51,730 bases of DNA, taken from NCBI GenBank assembly GCA_902491625.1, contig CABUIO010000015.1, positions 1 through 51,730 of the forward strand, given 5' to 3'. Position numbers and translations under genes: made by a program. The first letter of the stretch is position 1. The number at the start of each line of letters is the position of its first letter. The notes beneath the pieces are model-generated. The model did no database searches and had not been told where the DNA came from. It saw only the letters and a program-made list of their open reading frames with translations. Origin of the DNA: an uncultured Porphyromonadaceae bacterium. GTDB taxonomy: Bacteria > Bacteroidota > Bacteroidia > Bacteroidales > Muribaculaceae. Positions 16,401 through 23,113 of this stretch are shown here, in pieces.

Positions 16401-16983
16401 GACGGTTGGCGCTCCGCAGCGTCATCTCGACGCCCATACTCGCGAGATAGTCATTGTCGAGTTCAAGCTCCAGATTGTCGTTGAGATCCAGCTCATAGGC
16501 GAATGTGCGCAGAAGCTGCTGGAAAAAGGCGTCGATGGTGGAGATGTTGAAGTCGGTGTAGCTGTTCAGAATCTCGGATAGCGCGGCCTTGGCGAGAGCC
16601 ATCACCTGCTCCTTCGTCGGGTGACTGCCCTCGGCGGTATATGTTTCGGTGAGAAAGAACTCCAGATACTCCGGATCCTCGCGGCTTCCGTCCTCCTTGA
16701 CGCGGTAGCCGAGGGCGAGATCGTTGAGTTTCTCGACGATGCGCCCTTTCATCTCGTTGGTGGCCTTGTTGGTAAAGGTGATGGCGAGGATGTGGCTGTG
16801 AGCGTCGCGGATTCTCTCAGGCTCGCGCAGGATATAGCGACGCACCTTCCCCTCCCATACGAGGTCGCCGGGAGCGGCAAGCGAGCCGTCGACGTCGGCG
16901 TGGACGGTCAGGAAATCGCGTATGAAAATCTTGGCGAGGTGGAATGTCTTGCCCGAGCCGGCGGATACACTCTGGAGTTCCAT
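13456..16983 (-). CDS. addA: AddA-like UvrD helicase-nuclease
   Basis: An 1175-residue superfamily 1 helicase with a C-terminal nuclease. Walker A is SAGSGKTF at the extreme N-terminus. Motif II is LIDEFQDTSTSQWD, with RFRDAEP and the later motifs SVMTVHKSKGLEFG and NETYVAFTRA. The PD-(D/E)XK RecB-type nuclease is near the end (GGRADRVIDDGTEITVIDYKTG). This is the layout of AddA, which with AddB resects double-strand breaks for RecA loading. No addB gene is adjacent, although Bacteroidota often keep the pair together. The upstream neighbour is the SUI1-like gene and the downstream one AraC. The symbol is given on domain architecture. Confidence 0.88.
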   Translation of the reverse strand: MELQSVSAGSGKTFHLAKIFIRDFLTVHADVDGSLAAPGDLVWEGKVRRYILREPERIRDAHSHILAITFTNKATNEMKGRIVEKLNDLALGYRVKEDGSREDPEYLEFFLTETYTAEGSHPTKEQVMALAKAALSEILNSYTDFNISTIDAFFQQLLRTFAYELDLNDNLELELDNDYLASMGVEMTLRSANRPSDPNHIKAVRWLRGLIANRQERAAKWDILSSRSSGDTGLRKELAHIARRATGESMKGMLTELREYFRSTDWNGTGRTGADCFAEYYSSTCRYYREKSERALESLNEALRDVDDSMARLGVGTDAFARGVTGILDSFRTSGLDNVLSLPTSEIFRKLSVPDADPADVFKAKPKISAEAVAAIGGAVIRVALEGCNLRAMMDIESDITGHLFYVGLLGMIADNMENFRESNNLLPLSDTNTILNRIVGSQEDAPFIFERMGAMLRHFLIDEFQDTSTSQWDVMRPLLENAESQSFDSLIIGDAKQSIYRFRDAEPELISSGVVHDFPYTNMRAASMPNKNWRSSRTVVGFNNRLFGLFARLVDSTIVARPGIRRRSPLPIYLNVAQKIHHADKGGYVELTFGKSKEYVRNLGPMIASLIADGWNMRDIAVLCDTNSECHSVIESIMDYNRTTQDTKIEIVSEEALSVSDSTAVKLILAVLSLVAEGNLLSDESALSQHSVEIYATLQVASGLAATPADINAADMKGLISPERVDAMLASMPAISLPAIVDAIVASPDFMPAGLRVSDAAYIAAFQDAVIDFCDRYPSDPTSFLAWWKESGRKVTVASPEGADAISVMTVHKSKGLEFGVVIIPNAGWDIDIGHRSESFIWVKPDPSTCADARIVPPAVPVGVGREHEMALTPYAAQYIEEYDRSRIDSLNETYVAFTRAGGELYVNADVSDKQRKAIDKGAVTSSVKLHDYLYRLAREMNAADPENYIMSDSGDRLTCGRRGEAATYRNFRKKAPKTDDADIVKEYYVNAPMPKIRAVAGDDEQGKVGLSAPEPRTYGVILHDVMCGMVRRRDLDRSILRLRIRGLMSAEVAARCRARISEALAIPMVARWFADDVRVFNERDIMVRGSRGGRADRVIDDGTEITVIDYKTGDDSAPEKHFRQVRTYMRCYGEVCRKSGMERRIRGYILFIPADSSRDCHVVEVPYNYKSRK

Positions 16984-17004
16984 GAAAACTTTTGGGAAAG
17001 AGAA

Positions 17005-17370
17005 TTACACTTTGAATCCGAGGCTGCGGAGCTTTTCGGCGGCTTCCACGCGGCGGTTGCCCTGAAGCAGGATCTCGCCGTCGCGACATGATCCGCCGCA
17101 CCCCATGAGATTCTTGAGGCGCGAGGCGATGTCGCGCAATTCGGCGTCGCCGCAGCGGAATCCGTAGATGATCGTGGCTGTCTTGCCGCCGCGTCCCTTC
17201 TTCTCAATGGCGATGGAGAGTTTCTCTTTCTGCACCCTGCGGGCTGCGGCACTGTCAGCCGCGGCTCCGGCTGCCTCGTTTTCGTTGCGGGCATCCTCCA
17301 TCTGCTGCTCGGAAAAACCGGAAGCTTTCAGGAGTTTCTCGCGCCAGTCGTCGTTGCCTGCCATATTCAT
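17005..17370 (-). CDS. SUI1/YciH-type translation factor
   Basis: A 121-residue protein with a charged N-terminal tail (about 1-45, Glu/Asn/Ala-rich) and a SUI1/eIF1 domain: KLSIAIEKKGRGGKTATIIYGF, then LKNLMGCGGSCRDGEILLQGN. In bacteria YciH-like proteins bind the 30S subunit and discriminate start codons under stress; the exact role in this group is unproven. The start ATG at 17370 overlaps the stop of the cupin gene (ATGA), and a second in-frame ATG at 17364 is possible. The frame is open well upstream inside the cupin gene but has no support as coding sequence. Confidence 0.88.
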   Translation of the reverse strand: MNMAGNDDWREKLLKASGFSEQQMEDARNENEAAGAAADSAAARRVQKEKLSIAIEKKGRGGKTATIIYGFRCGDAELRDIASRLKNLMGCGGSCRDGEILLQGNRRVEAAEKLRSLGFKV

Positions 17371-17801
17371 TGGTCTGCGGAGTCGGTTTTGCGTCTGTAT
17401 TCGATAAAATCGTCGTAGTCGCGGATGTAGTCCTCCTCCTCGTAAGGATGCGAGGCAAGGGCGAGGGCGACGGTTCCGGAAGTGAAATCGTGCATGGTGT
17501 CCCACACTCCGGGAGGGATGAGGACGGCACGGTTGCTGCGGTTGAGCGGCACGGTCATCTCCTCCTTGCCGTCGGTCAGCCTCACGGTAAAGCTGCCGTT
17601 GATGGCCAGCAGCAGACACCAGCACTCCTTGTGGGCGTGGCCGCCGCGTGTCTCGCCTCCGGGCACGTCGTAGATGTAGAAGACTCGCCGTATGGGAAAC
17701 GGCACATGGCGGGCACCCTCGGCAAACGACAGATTGCCGCGCGGATCCGTGATCTTGGGAAGGTCGATGACCTTTACCTTATCGAGTACGCTGTGTTTCA
17801 T
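17367..17801 (-). CDS. FdtA/WxcM-like sugar ketoisomerase (cupin)
   Basis: A 144-residue single-domain cupin of the FdtA/QdtA/WxcM-C family. Motifs: LPKITDPRGNLSFAEG, then FYIYDVPGGETRGGHAHKECWCLLLAINGSF with the HAHK metal/catalytic region, and IPPGVWDTMHDF. Relatives convert dTDP-4-keto-6-deoxyglucose to the 3-keto isomer in synthesis of 3-acetamido-3,6-dideoxysugars. No dTDP-sugar genes (rmlAB, aminotransferase) are nearby, so it is an orphan. It sits at the head of the unit leading to SUI1 and AddA. Confidence 0.85.
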   Translation of the reverse strand: MKHSVLDKVKVIDLPKITDPRGNLSFAEGARHVPFPIRRVFYIYDVPGGETRGGHAHKECWCLLLAINGSFTVRLTDGKEEMTVPLNRSNRAVLIPPGVWDTMHDFTSGTVALALASHPYEEEDYIRDYDDFIEYRRKTDSADQ

Positions 17802-17831
17802 GATCTGATGCGGGGGAGAGTTCTATAGCGA

Positions 17832-17871
17832 AAGAGGGAGAGAGGCGCCGGACGCCACATCTCCCACTCTT
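17832..17871 (-). terminator. Imperfect hairpin downstream of hpf
   Basis: On the minus strand AAGAG..GGAGA...GGCG pairs with CGCC..TCTCC.CTCTT, three stem segments with small internal loops. It lies between the hpf stop and the cupin start and could terminate the xerC-hpf transcript. There is no strong T-run, so the assignment is tentative. Confidence 0.4.
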
Positions 17872-17909
17872 GTAACGGATTTATCTTTAAATGATTGTAT
17901 GGAGAACAA

Positions 17910-18203
17910 TCACTTCCTGCATTTATCGCGATCCAGAGGACGCTCCAGGGCGTCGAGGCATAGATCGATTGCCTCCTCAAAAGTGTCGGCTGTCTTGGAA
18001 GCGAAAAGCTCCGGCTGATTGGGCTGAATCAGCTTCACGGATGCCTCCTTGTTCATGGCTGTCTCGGGTTTTACGACGCGGAGGGTCACTTCCACATCGG
18101 TGATCGCCTCGAAACGGCGTGTGATCTTGTCTACTTTCTTGTTGATAAAAGCAACGAGTTTGTCAGTGATGTCGAAATGAATAGCTTTGATTTTTACTTC
18201 CAT
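17910..18203 (-). CDS. hpf: Ribosome hibernation-promoting factor, short form
   Basis: A 97-residue HPF/RaiA/YfiA-family protein that binds the 30S decoding region and silences ribosomes in stationary phase. The family pattern is clear: VKIKAIHFDITDKLVAFINKKVDKITRRF, then DVEVTLRVVKPE and ADTFEEAIDLCLDALERPLDRDK. It is the short form, without the C-terminal dimerisation domain of long HPF. It follows xerC by 12 bases in the same operon, as is common in Bacteroidales. Confidence 0.93.
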   Translation of the reverse strand: MEVKIKAIHFDITDKLVAFINKKVDKITRRFEAITDVEVTLRVVKPETAMNKEASVKLIQPNQPELFASKTADTFEEAIDLCLDALERPLDRDKCRK

Positions 18204-18215
18204 AGTGATGTTTTT

Positions 18216-19151
18216 TTATGGTTTATGTTCTGGGTCAGTCTTTCGGGCTGCGCGACTGCGCGGATGTGCCCCGGAATAAGCGTCTCTAAGTTCGGAGAGA
18301 GTGAGGTGAGTGTAGATCTGTGTCGTGGCCAGCGAGGCATGTCCCAAAAGTTCCTTGACGGAATTGATGTCGGCGCCGTGGCGGAGCATGGTGGTGGCAA
18401 ACGTGTGGCGCAACACATGCGGACTCTTTTTGGCCGACGACGTGGAGGCAAGCCTTACCTTTACAATGCGTGCGAGCGCCGAATTGTTCATGGCTCTTCC
18501 TTTGTCACTGACAATCAGACGGGGGGAAACGCCTTCAATATTGCTGTCGCGCAAAGCGACGTAGCGCCTGATCCGCACCGCAAGCTGCCGCGCGAGCGGG
18601 AGCACTCGTTGCTTGTCACCTTTGCCGGTCACCTTTATCTCGCCTCGGTCGAAGTCGATGTCTTCGTCGCGCAGCTCGCGAAGCTCGGCGCATCGCATCC
18701 CTGTTGAATAGAGGATGTCCACGACCAGAGCGTCACGGTACGTAGCGAAGTCGGAAGTGTCAAACTCGCTTTCGGAGGTGAGCCGCTCGATCTCCTTCTC
18801 CTTGACAAACGCCGGCAGAGGCTTGCCGATGCGCGGCAGAGGTATGTCGGCCGCAGGATTGACCTCCACTGCCCCATTGCGTCGCAGATAGCGGAAGAGT
18901 GCCCGGACCGACAACAGTTTGCGGCGGCGTGTCGAAGCTGCGTCGGAAGCTATCGGAGGGGAGGCGATCCAGCTGCGTATGTCGTTGCGCGTCACGCTCG
19001 CCGCATCGAACTCCTCGGGCTTGCCGCCGGTGAGATACGCTGCAAACTGACGGCAATCATTGAGATAAGCCGCCACGGTCAGAGGCGAAGTATTCAGCTC
19101 ATAAGTCAGATAGTCCGCGAACCTGTCGAGTATGTCCTTTCCGGTTTCCAT
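18216..19151 (-). CDS. xerC: Tyrosine recombinase XerC
   Basis: A 311-residue tyrosine recombinase with an N-terminal SAM-like core-binding domain (about 1-95) and a catalytic domain. All catalytic residues are present: Arg153 (GMRCAELREL), Lys177 (GKGDKQR), His245 and Arg248 (HVLRHTFAT), His271 (LLGHASLATT) and the nucleophile Tyr280 (TQIYTHL). The size and its place between rpsU and hpf argue for a housekeeping XerC/XerD resolving chromosome dimers, rather than a phage or transposon integrase. The 9-base repeats at 19162-19224 lie directly upstream of its start. Confidence 0.93.
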   Translation of the reverse strand: METGKDILDRFADYLTYELNTSPLTVAAYLNDCRQFAAYLTGGKPEEFDAASVTRNDIRSWIASPPIASDAASTRRRKLLSVRALFRYLRRNGAVEVNPAADIPLPRIGKPLPAFVKEKEIERLTSESEFDTSDFATYRDALVVDILYSTGMRCAELRELRDEDIDFDRGEIKVTGKGDKQRVLPLARQLAVRIRRYVALRDSNIEGVSPRLIVSDKGRAMNNSALARIVKVRLASTSSAKKSPHVLRHTFATTMLRHGADINSVKELLGHASLATTQIYTHLTLSELRDAYSGAHPRSRAARKTDPEHKP

Positions 19152-19161
19152 CGTCGCTTCT

Positions 19162-19224
19162 CCTTAAGGCCTTTAAGGTTGTTAAAGTCTTTAAAGTCCT
19201 TAAAGCCTTTAAGGTCGTTAAAGT
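19162..19224. repeat. Seven 9-base TTAA-centred repeats
   Basis: Seven contiguous 9-mers run without a gap: ccttaaggc, ctttaaggt, tgttaaagt, ctttaaagt, ccttaaagc, ctttaaggt, cgttaaagt. The invariant core is TTAA at fixed phase. They occupy the position just upstream of the xerC start codon (19151), where a leader or promoter would be. A shorter relative is at 294-320. Confidence 0.85.
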
Positions 19225-19292
19225 TACAATTTTATTTTCGCGTGAGCAAATTTTTTACCGTAAAAAATCCGACCTCATGCACAGACGCAACA

Positions 19293-19332
19293 ATTCTCTT
19301 CCGATGTCCTGACGCGGACTCCGGAAGAGAAT
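19293..19332 (-). terminator. Strong hairpin downstream of rpsU
   Basis: ATTCTCTTCCG (19293-19303) pairs with CGGAAGAGAAT (19322-19332), with an inner GTCC/GGAC stem. That gives 11 plus 4 base pairs about 65 bases after the rpsU stop on the minus strand. The downstream bases are only moderately T-rich. It probably ends or attenuates the rpsU transcript before xerC. Confidence 0.6.
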
Positions 19333-19397
19333 CTGTATGCTTGATTGTAAAAGTGCCGGGGCAGGAAGCCTTTGGACGCGGCGGGATCAGAGGGATA

Positions 19398-19589
19398 TTA
19401 CTCCTCTACCTGACGCAGCTTCTGCACGTAAACCGCCTTCATCATCTTCTTGCGGTTTCTTACTGAGGGCTTCTCAAATGCCTGACGTGAGCGAAGCTCC
19501 TTTACGATGCCTGTGCGCTCGAATTTACGTTTGAATTTCTTTAAGGCTCTTTCGATGTTCTCGTTTTCCTTTACTTGTACAATGATCAT
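19398..19589 (-). CDS. rpsU: 30S ribosomal protein S21
   Basis: A 63-residue basic protein with the S21 signature: MIIVQVKENENIERALKKF, RKFERTGIVKELRSRQAFEKPS, then a Lys/Arg-rich tail RNRKKMMKAVYV. It is a small-subunit protein near the anti-Shine-Dalgarno end of 16S rRNA. In Bacteroidota it has been implicated in the hiding of the anti-SD and in autoregulation of its own translation. It has a good promoter at 19686-19716, which implies a leader of nearly 100 bases. Confidence 0.96.
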   Translation of the reverse strand: MIIVQVKENENIERALKKFKRKFERTGIVKELRSRQAFEKPSVRNRKKMMKAVYVQKLRQVEE

Positions 19590-19685
19590 TTTGCTATTTG
19601 GTAAGTTATGTTATTTTCTGATTGCAGCCGCGTTCTGCGGCAATCCGGCGGCGGCCGGCATGGATGCCGCGCGAATTTTGCGGTG

Positions 19686-19716
19686 CAAAGTTACGCATTT
19701 TGAGTTTCATAGCAAA
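19686..19716 (-). promoter_or_regulatory. Canonical promoter of rpsU
   Basis: On the minus strand TTTG (19716-19713), a 19-base spacer and TAACTTTG (19693-19686) match both Bacteroidota consensus boxes exactly. The transcript would start near 19682, leaving a leader of about 90 bases before rpsU, long enough for autoregulation. Confidence 0.75.
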
Positions 19717-19747
19717 ATATTTCCAAAAAAAGTTGCTCCATAAAAAA

Positions 19748-20074
19748 TCACTCCTGCCAGGGCATCGGGAAGTGGCCGGGGGTGATGGCGGAGGTGAGCT
19801 TGTCCTGCGGACTGAGCAGCAGGGGACGCTGCATGCTCCAGCCGCGCGAGATGTTGCGCACGATCATGCGTGCCAGACCTTTATATTGCCGAGCGGCGTC
19901 GCGCAGCAGCGACAGCAGCGACGTGTAGTCGGCGATGTTGTCGCGCACTGTCTCGATAAGCGTGACGCCATTGAGAATGAGTTTCACATAGATGCGGTCG
20001 TTGAGGCTGATTCTGTGGCCAAGAGAACGTCCGGGCATCGGACGTGTGCCGCGTGCGGATTGGAATGTCGTCAT
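19748..20074 (-). CDS. Small basic protein of unknown function
   Basis: A 108-residue unrecognised protein. The N-terminal third is basic and Gly/Arg/Pro-rich (RGTRPMPGRSLGHRISLNDRIY). The middle is amphipathic (LLSLLRDAARQYKGLARMIVRNIS), and the C-terminus is polar, ending FPMPWQE. No signal peptide or membrane helix. A TACTTTTG -7 box lies on the minus strand at 20110-20103, giving a 30-base leader. It is transcribed towards rpsU but separated from it by the rpsU promoter. The frame, promoter and position make it a likely gene; the function cannot be stated. Confidence 0.6.
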   Translation of the reverse strand: MTTFQSARGTRPMPGRSLGHRISLNDRIYVKLILNGVTLIETVRDNIADYTSLLSLLRDAARQYKGLARMIVRNISRGWSMQRPLLLSPQDKLTSAITPGHFPMPWQE

Positions 20075-20113
20075 AATCGGAGGAGTTTTTGATTTTACTC
20101 CGCAAAAGTAGCG

Positions 20114-20146
20114 ACCCGGCTGTGCAAGTTCTATACACAGTCGGGT
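20114..20146 (-). terminator. Hairpin downstream of the EEP gene
   Basis: ACCCGGCTGTG (20114-20124) and CACAGTCGGGT (20136-20146) form an 11-bp stem with one G-U pair, 36 bases after the stop of the EEP gene on the minus strand. It probably terminates the rhomboid-EEP transcript. Confidence 0.6.
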
Positions 20147-20181
20147 TAACAGATATTAAAACGGTTGATTTTCAGGAAAGT

Positions 20182-21321
20182 CTATCGCGCCACCTTGGCT
20201 CCGGAGGCCACAGGGAGCGCGAAGGTGCCGACAATGGGATAATGGTCTGACGACTTCACCACACCCCGACGGAAGCTGAGTGCCCGCATGTCGCCGCGAT
20301 AGAACATCTGGTCGATGTGGAAATACATCATGTAGGCATGGAAGGTGCATGTGTAGCCTTTCGCGGTCTCGGTGTAGACGTCGCGCAGATCCTCGCCGCG
20401 CACGGTGCGGTAGGTGTAGGAGCCGGGAACGTCGTTGAAGTCGCCGCAGACAATGAGATCGCCCTTCACGGTATCACAGAAATGGCGTATCACGCGGGCA
20501 GCCTGCGCCCTGGCGGCGAAGGCCTGGGCGAGCTTGCCGTAGATGGTGTGGCGGATCTCCTCGGCGCCATCCTTGATGTCGGAAGGACGGCTCTTCATCT
20601 TGCGCACGATCTGACGTTCCTCGTCGCTGAGTCCGAACGAAGGCATGTGGACGTTGAGGATGGTCACGGGCGTTCCGGAGACATTGGCTCTGACGGCCTG
20701 ATACTGAAAGAAAAGTTTTCCGTTGTCGCCGTCAAGCATCGTGAGCGGATAGCGCGAGAGGATGACAAGTTCGCGGCTACCCGGCTCGACACGGTAGGGA
20801 TACATCTGCTTGACGCGCCGGATCTGTGTCTCGGTGGCTTTGCCGTGGGTGCCGGCGGCGTCGAGCGAGTAAAGTTCCTGAAGACAGACGATGTCGGCGT
20901 AGGTGGTGATAATGTAGTCGAGTGTGCGGCTTCGCACGGGATTCTCGAACTGCGTGTCGTTGCAGTAAAAACTGTTGTAGCTCATCACAGTGAACACCTT
21001 TTCGTCGGCGCGCTTGAGCTTCGCGGAACCGAACGGACAGAGCGTGAAGAAAGGGAAAACAAGCAAAGCCATCACGACGTCGCCGATTATCGCGATGGGG
21101 CTGCGGAAATTATAGATGTTCCAACCGACCGTCGCCGCCACGCAGACAACGAAAAGAGGGAGAAAGCCGAGGGCCAGCATCGCCGGAAGCGCCCATTTCT
21201 CCGGATTAATCCATCCGGAATATCCCGCGAGCAAAGTGAAGAAATAAAGCCATACAGACAGGCCCAAAAGCAAGTATCGAAGAATCTCAAGTATCGTTTC
21301 TTTGTGTGAATCCATAGTCAT
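20182..21321 (-). CDS. Membrane-anchored endonuclease/exonuclease/phosphatase family protein
   Basis: A 379-residue protein. Three or four hydrophobic helices fill the first about 100 residues (LLLGLSVWLYFFTLLAG, MLALGFLPLFVVCVAATVG, VVMALLVFPFFTL). They are followed by an EEP hydrolase domain with FTVMSYNSFYCND, IVCLQELYS (catalytic Glu), VTILNVHMPS, LIVCGDFNDVPGSY and the closing SSDHYPIVG. The EEP fold covers Mg-dependent nucleases and phosphodiesterases/sphingomyelinases; the membrane anchor suggests an envelope phosphodiesterase. ATGs exist at 21321 and 21315, and the choice is arbitrary. It is third in an operon with two rhomboids. Confidence 0.85.
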   Translation of the reverse strand: MTMDSHKETILEILRYLLLGLSVWLYFFTLLAGYSGWINPEKWALPAMLALGFLPLFVVCVAATVGWNIYNFRSPIAIIGDVVMALLVFPFFTLCPFGSAKLKRADEKVFTVMSYNSFYCNDTQFENPVRSRTLDYIITTYADIVCLQELYSLDAAGTHGKATETQIRRVKQMYPYRVEPGSRELVILSRYPLTMLDGDNGKLFFQYQAVRANVSGTPVTILNVHMPSFGLSDEERQIVRKMKSRPSDIKDGAEEIRHTIYGKLAQAFAARAQAARVIRHFCDTVKGDLIVCGDFNDVPGSYTYRTVRGEDLRDVYTETAKGYTCTFHAYMMYFHIDQMFYRGDMRALSFRRGVVKSSDHYPIVGTFALPVASGAKVAR

Positions 21322-21325
21322 GCCA

Positions 21326-22144
21326 TCATTTGCTTATCCGTCGGGAAATCTCGTCGAGCTCCTTGCGTTCGCTGCGGCTGAGGGAATCGTATCCCGACAC
21401 GTTTATCTTGTCAAGGAGTTCGTCGAGGCGTATCCGGTCGCGGCGGTTCTGTTCGAGTATGGAGGCTACACGCCGTGCTCCGGCCTCGGTGGGCATCCGG
21501 CGGCGCTGTTCCTTGCCGGAACTTTTACCGCGCCCGAAAATCATGCCGCGACGCTCCGCAAGGCTCCACACGAGTCCGAATATGACGCCGCCGACATGAG
21601 CCATTCCTCCCCCGGCCGAACCTCCGCCAAAGCTGAGAAACGAGAGCACGAGCATCGCGACAACGATCCAGCGCAGCTTGACGTCGCCTATAAAGAAAAG
21701 GTGGAGCCTGTAGTCTCCCATGAGGCATCCTGCCGCCGTCATCAGAGCCAGCACCGAGGCTGAGGCTCCCATGAGCCATTGCACGCCGACGTGGTTCCAC
21801 AATCCGGAAAGGAGCATGAAGAGCAATGCGCCGCAAAGTCCGCCCCCGACATAGAGGGCAAGAAGGCGCGTCTGCGAATAGCGCGTCTGCAATATGGAGC
21901 CGAACCACAGGAGGGTCAGCATGTTGAAGAGCAGATGCAATAGATCAGCCTGTGTCACCATATAGCTCAGCAGCGTCCACGGCCGGGTGAGCCAGACGCT
22001 CAGGTCGCCGGGAAGCGCGAACCAGAGCACCGCGCCGGGAACGGCGTAGGATACTGCCGTCACGACGACAAAAACGGCGGCATTGATGCCCAACAGCCAC
22101 CACAGCACCTTGCCGCGGCGCATCATGTCAATAGAGCTTGCCAT
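21326..22144 (-). CDS. Rhomboid intramembrane serine protease 2
   Basis: A 272-residue rhomboid with six predicted membrane helices. The catalytic Ser lies in QWLMGASASVLAL (GxSx motif) and the catalytic His in GGGMAHVGGVIFG. LLHLLFNMLTLLWFG is the conserved HxxxN-like helix 2. The C-terminal 70 residues are cytosolic and charged (KINVSGYDSLSRSERKELDEISRRISK), a tail found on many Bacteroidota rhomboids. The start at 22144 overlaps the upstream rhomboid by 17 bases; an ATG at 22126 is an equally possible start. The substrate is unknown. Confidence 0.9.
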   Translation of the reverse strand: MASSIDMMRRGKVLWWLLGINAAVFVVVTAVSYAVPGAVLWFALPGDLSVWLTRPWTLLSYMVTQADLLHLLFNMLTLLWFGSILQTRYSQTRLLALYVGGGLCGALLFMLLSGLWNHVGVQWLMGASASVLALMTAAGCLMGDYRLHLFFIGDVKLRWIVVAMLVLSFLSFGGGSAGGGMAHVGGVIFGLVWSLAERRGMIFGRGKSSGKEQRRRMPTEAGARRVASILEQNRRDRIRLDELLDKINVSGYDSLSRSERKELDEISRRISK

Positions 22145-22889
22145 GCAGTGTACCGCGCTTATACCATATAAAGATGATTATCAGGGCGAAGAGCATACCT
22201 CCGAGGTGGGCGTAATGCGCCACGCTGCTCAATGTGCCGGAAGCTCCGAAGACCAGCTCTATGACGCCATATCCGATCACGACATACTTGGCTTTCACCG
22301 GAATCGGAATGAAGAAGATATACATCGGCATGTTGGGGAAGACGAAAGCGAAGCCCACAAGCAGTCCGAAGATGGCGCCGGATGCTCCGACCGTGAGCAG
22401 ATAATTCTGAAACATAGCCACATTTGCCATGCGTTCGGGAACTGCAGCGGCGATTTCATTGCGTATGAGCTGAGCGACATTGCCGGCGAGTCCGTTTTCG
22501 GAAATGACGGCGGAGATGTATTCCTGCTCCCAGCTCACGGACCAGATGAGCTCCTGCACGAGTCCGGCACCGATGCCGCAGATGAAATAGAAGATCAGAT
22601 AGCGCCACATTCCCCAGACGCGCTCCAGAAGCGAGCCGAACGTGTAGAGGGCAAACATGTTGAAGAACAAGTGCATGAAGCCGCCGTGCACGAACTGATA
22701 GCTCACGAGCTGCATCGGGTTGAACATCGTCGACGCCCAATAGTGGAGCCCGAGCTTGCGGAGCGTCAGATTATAGAAGTCCGGGCTGAAGAAACAGACA
22801 AGCCAGAGGCCTATGTTTATCAGCAGGAGAAGGCGTGTCGCCTGAGGTATTCTTTGCAGCCAGGAGCCGCCGTTATAATTATTATTCAT
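22128..22889 (-). CDS. Rhomboid intramembrane serine protease 1
   Basis: A 253-residue rhomboid protease. Key motifs: FVHGGFMHLFFNMFALYTFG (HxxxN oxyanion region), LLTVGASGAIFGLL (catalytic Ser in GASG) and SSVAHYAHLGGMLFAL (catalytic His). It has six or more membrane helices and a short cytosolic N-terminus (NNNYNGGSWLQRIPQATR). Upstream in-frame codons up to 22916 exist, but the ATG at 22889 gives the family N-terminus. It heads a minus-strand operon rhomboid-rhomboid-EEP and is divergent from the HU gene. Confidence 0.92.
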   Translation of the reverse strand: MNNNYNGGSWLQRIPQATRLLLLINIGLWLVCFFSPDFYNLTLRKLGLHYWASTMFNPMQLVSYQFVHGGFMHLFFNMFALYTFGSLLERVWGMWRYLIFYFICGIGAGLVQELIWSVSWEQEYISAVISENGLAGNVAQLIRNEIAAAVPERMANVAMFQNYLLTVGASGAIFGLLVGFAFVFPNMPMYIFFIPIPVKAKYVVIGYGVIELVFGASGTLSSVAHYAHLGGMLFALIIIFIWYKRGTLHGKLY

Positions 22890-22993
22890 ATCGATTTTAG
22901 TCTTCTCGGGGCACAAAATTACTAAAAAAACGTACTGTCGAGCACCGAATCATAAAAAAAGCGGGGTTGACCCACAAAATTTCAACAAAAAAA

Positions 22994-23024
22994 TTTGTAG
23001 ATTAATAAAGTTACGTTATATTTG
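22994..23024 (+). promoter_or_regulatory. Canonical promoter of the HU gene
   Basis: TTTG (22994-22997), 19-base spacer, TATATTTG (23017-23024): both Bacteroidota boxes are perfect. The start of transcription should be near 23029, leaving a leader of about 85 bases before the ATG at 23114. It fits a strongly expressed nucleoid protein. Confidence 0.8.
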
Positions 23025-23113
23025 CCGCCATAAGTGGCTACCCAGACGAGAGCCACCCTCCGATTCACTGAAAAGATTAGTCAAATATATCTCATTTTTT
23101 AAACGACAAGACT

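Noticed and set aside
18216..19151. XerC-like protein as integrase of a mobile element
   Set aside because: Size, catalytic residues and the rpsU-xerC-hpf context fit the housekeeping recombinase. No attachment repeats or cargo are nearby, and the R-M island is 19 kb away.
17802..19397. tRNA genes near xerC-hpf
   Set aside because: Bacteroidales often have tRNAs near hpf and tuf, but no cloverleaf or T-arm consensus was found between hpf and rpsU or around them.
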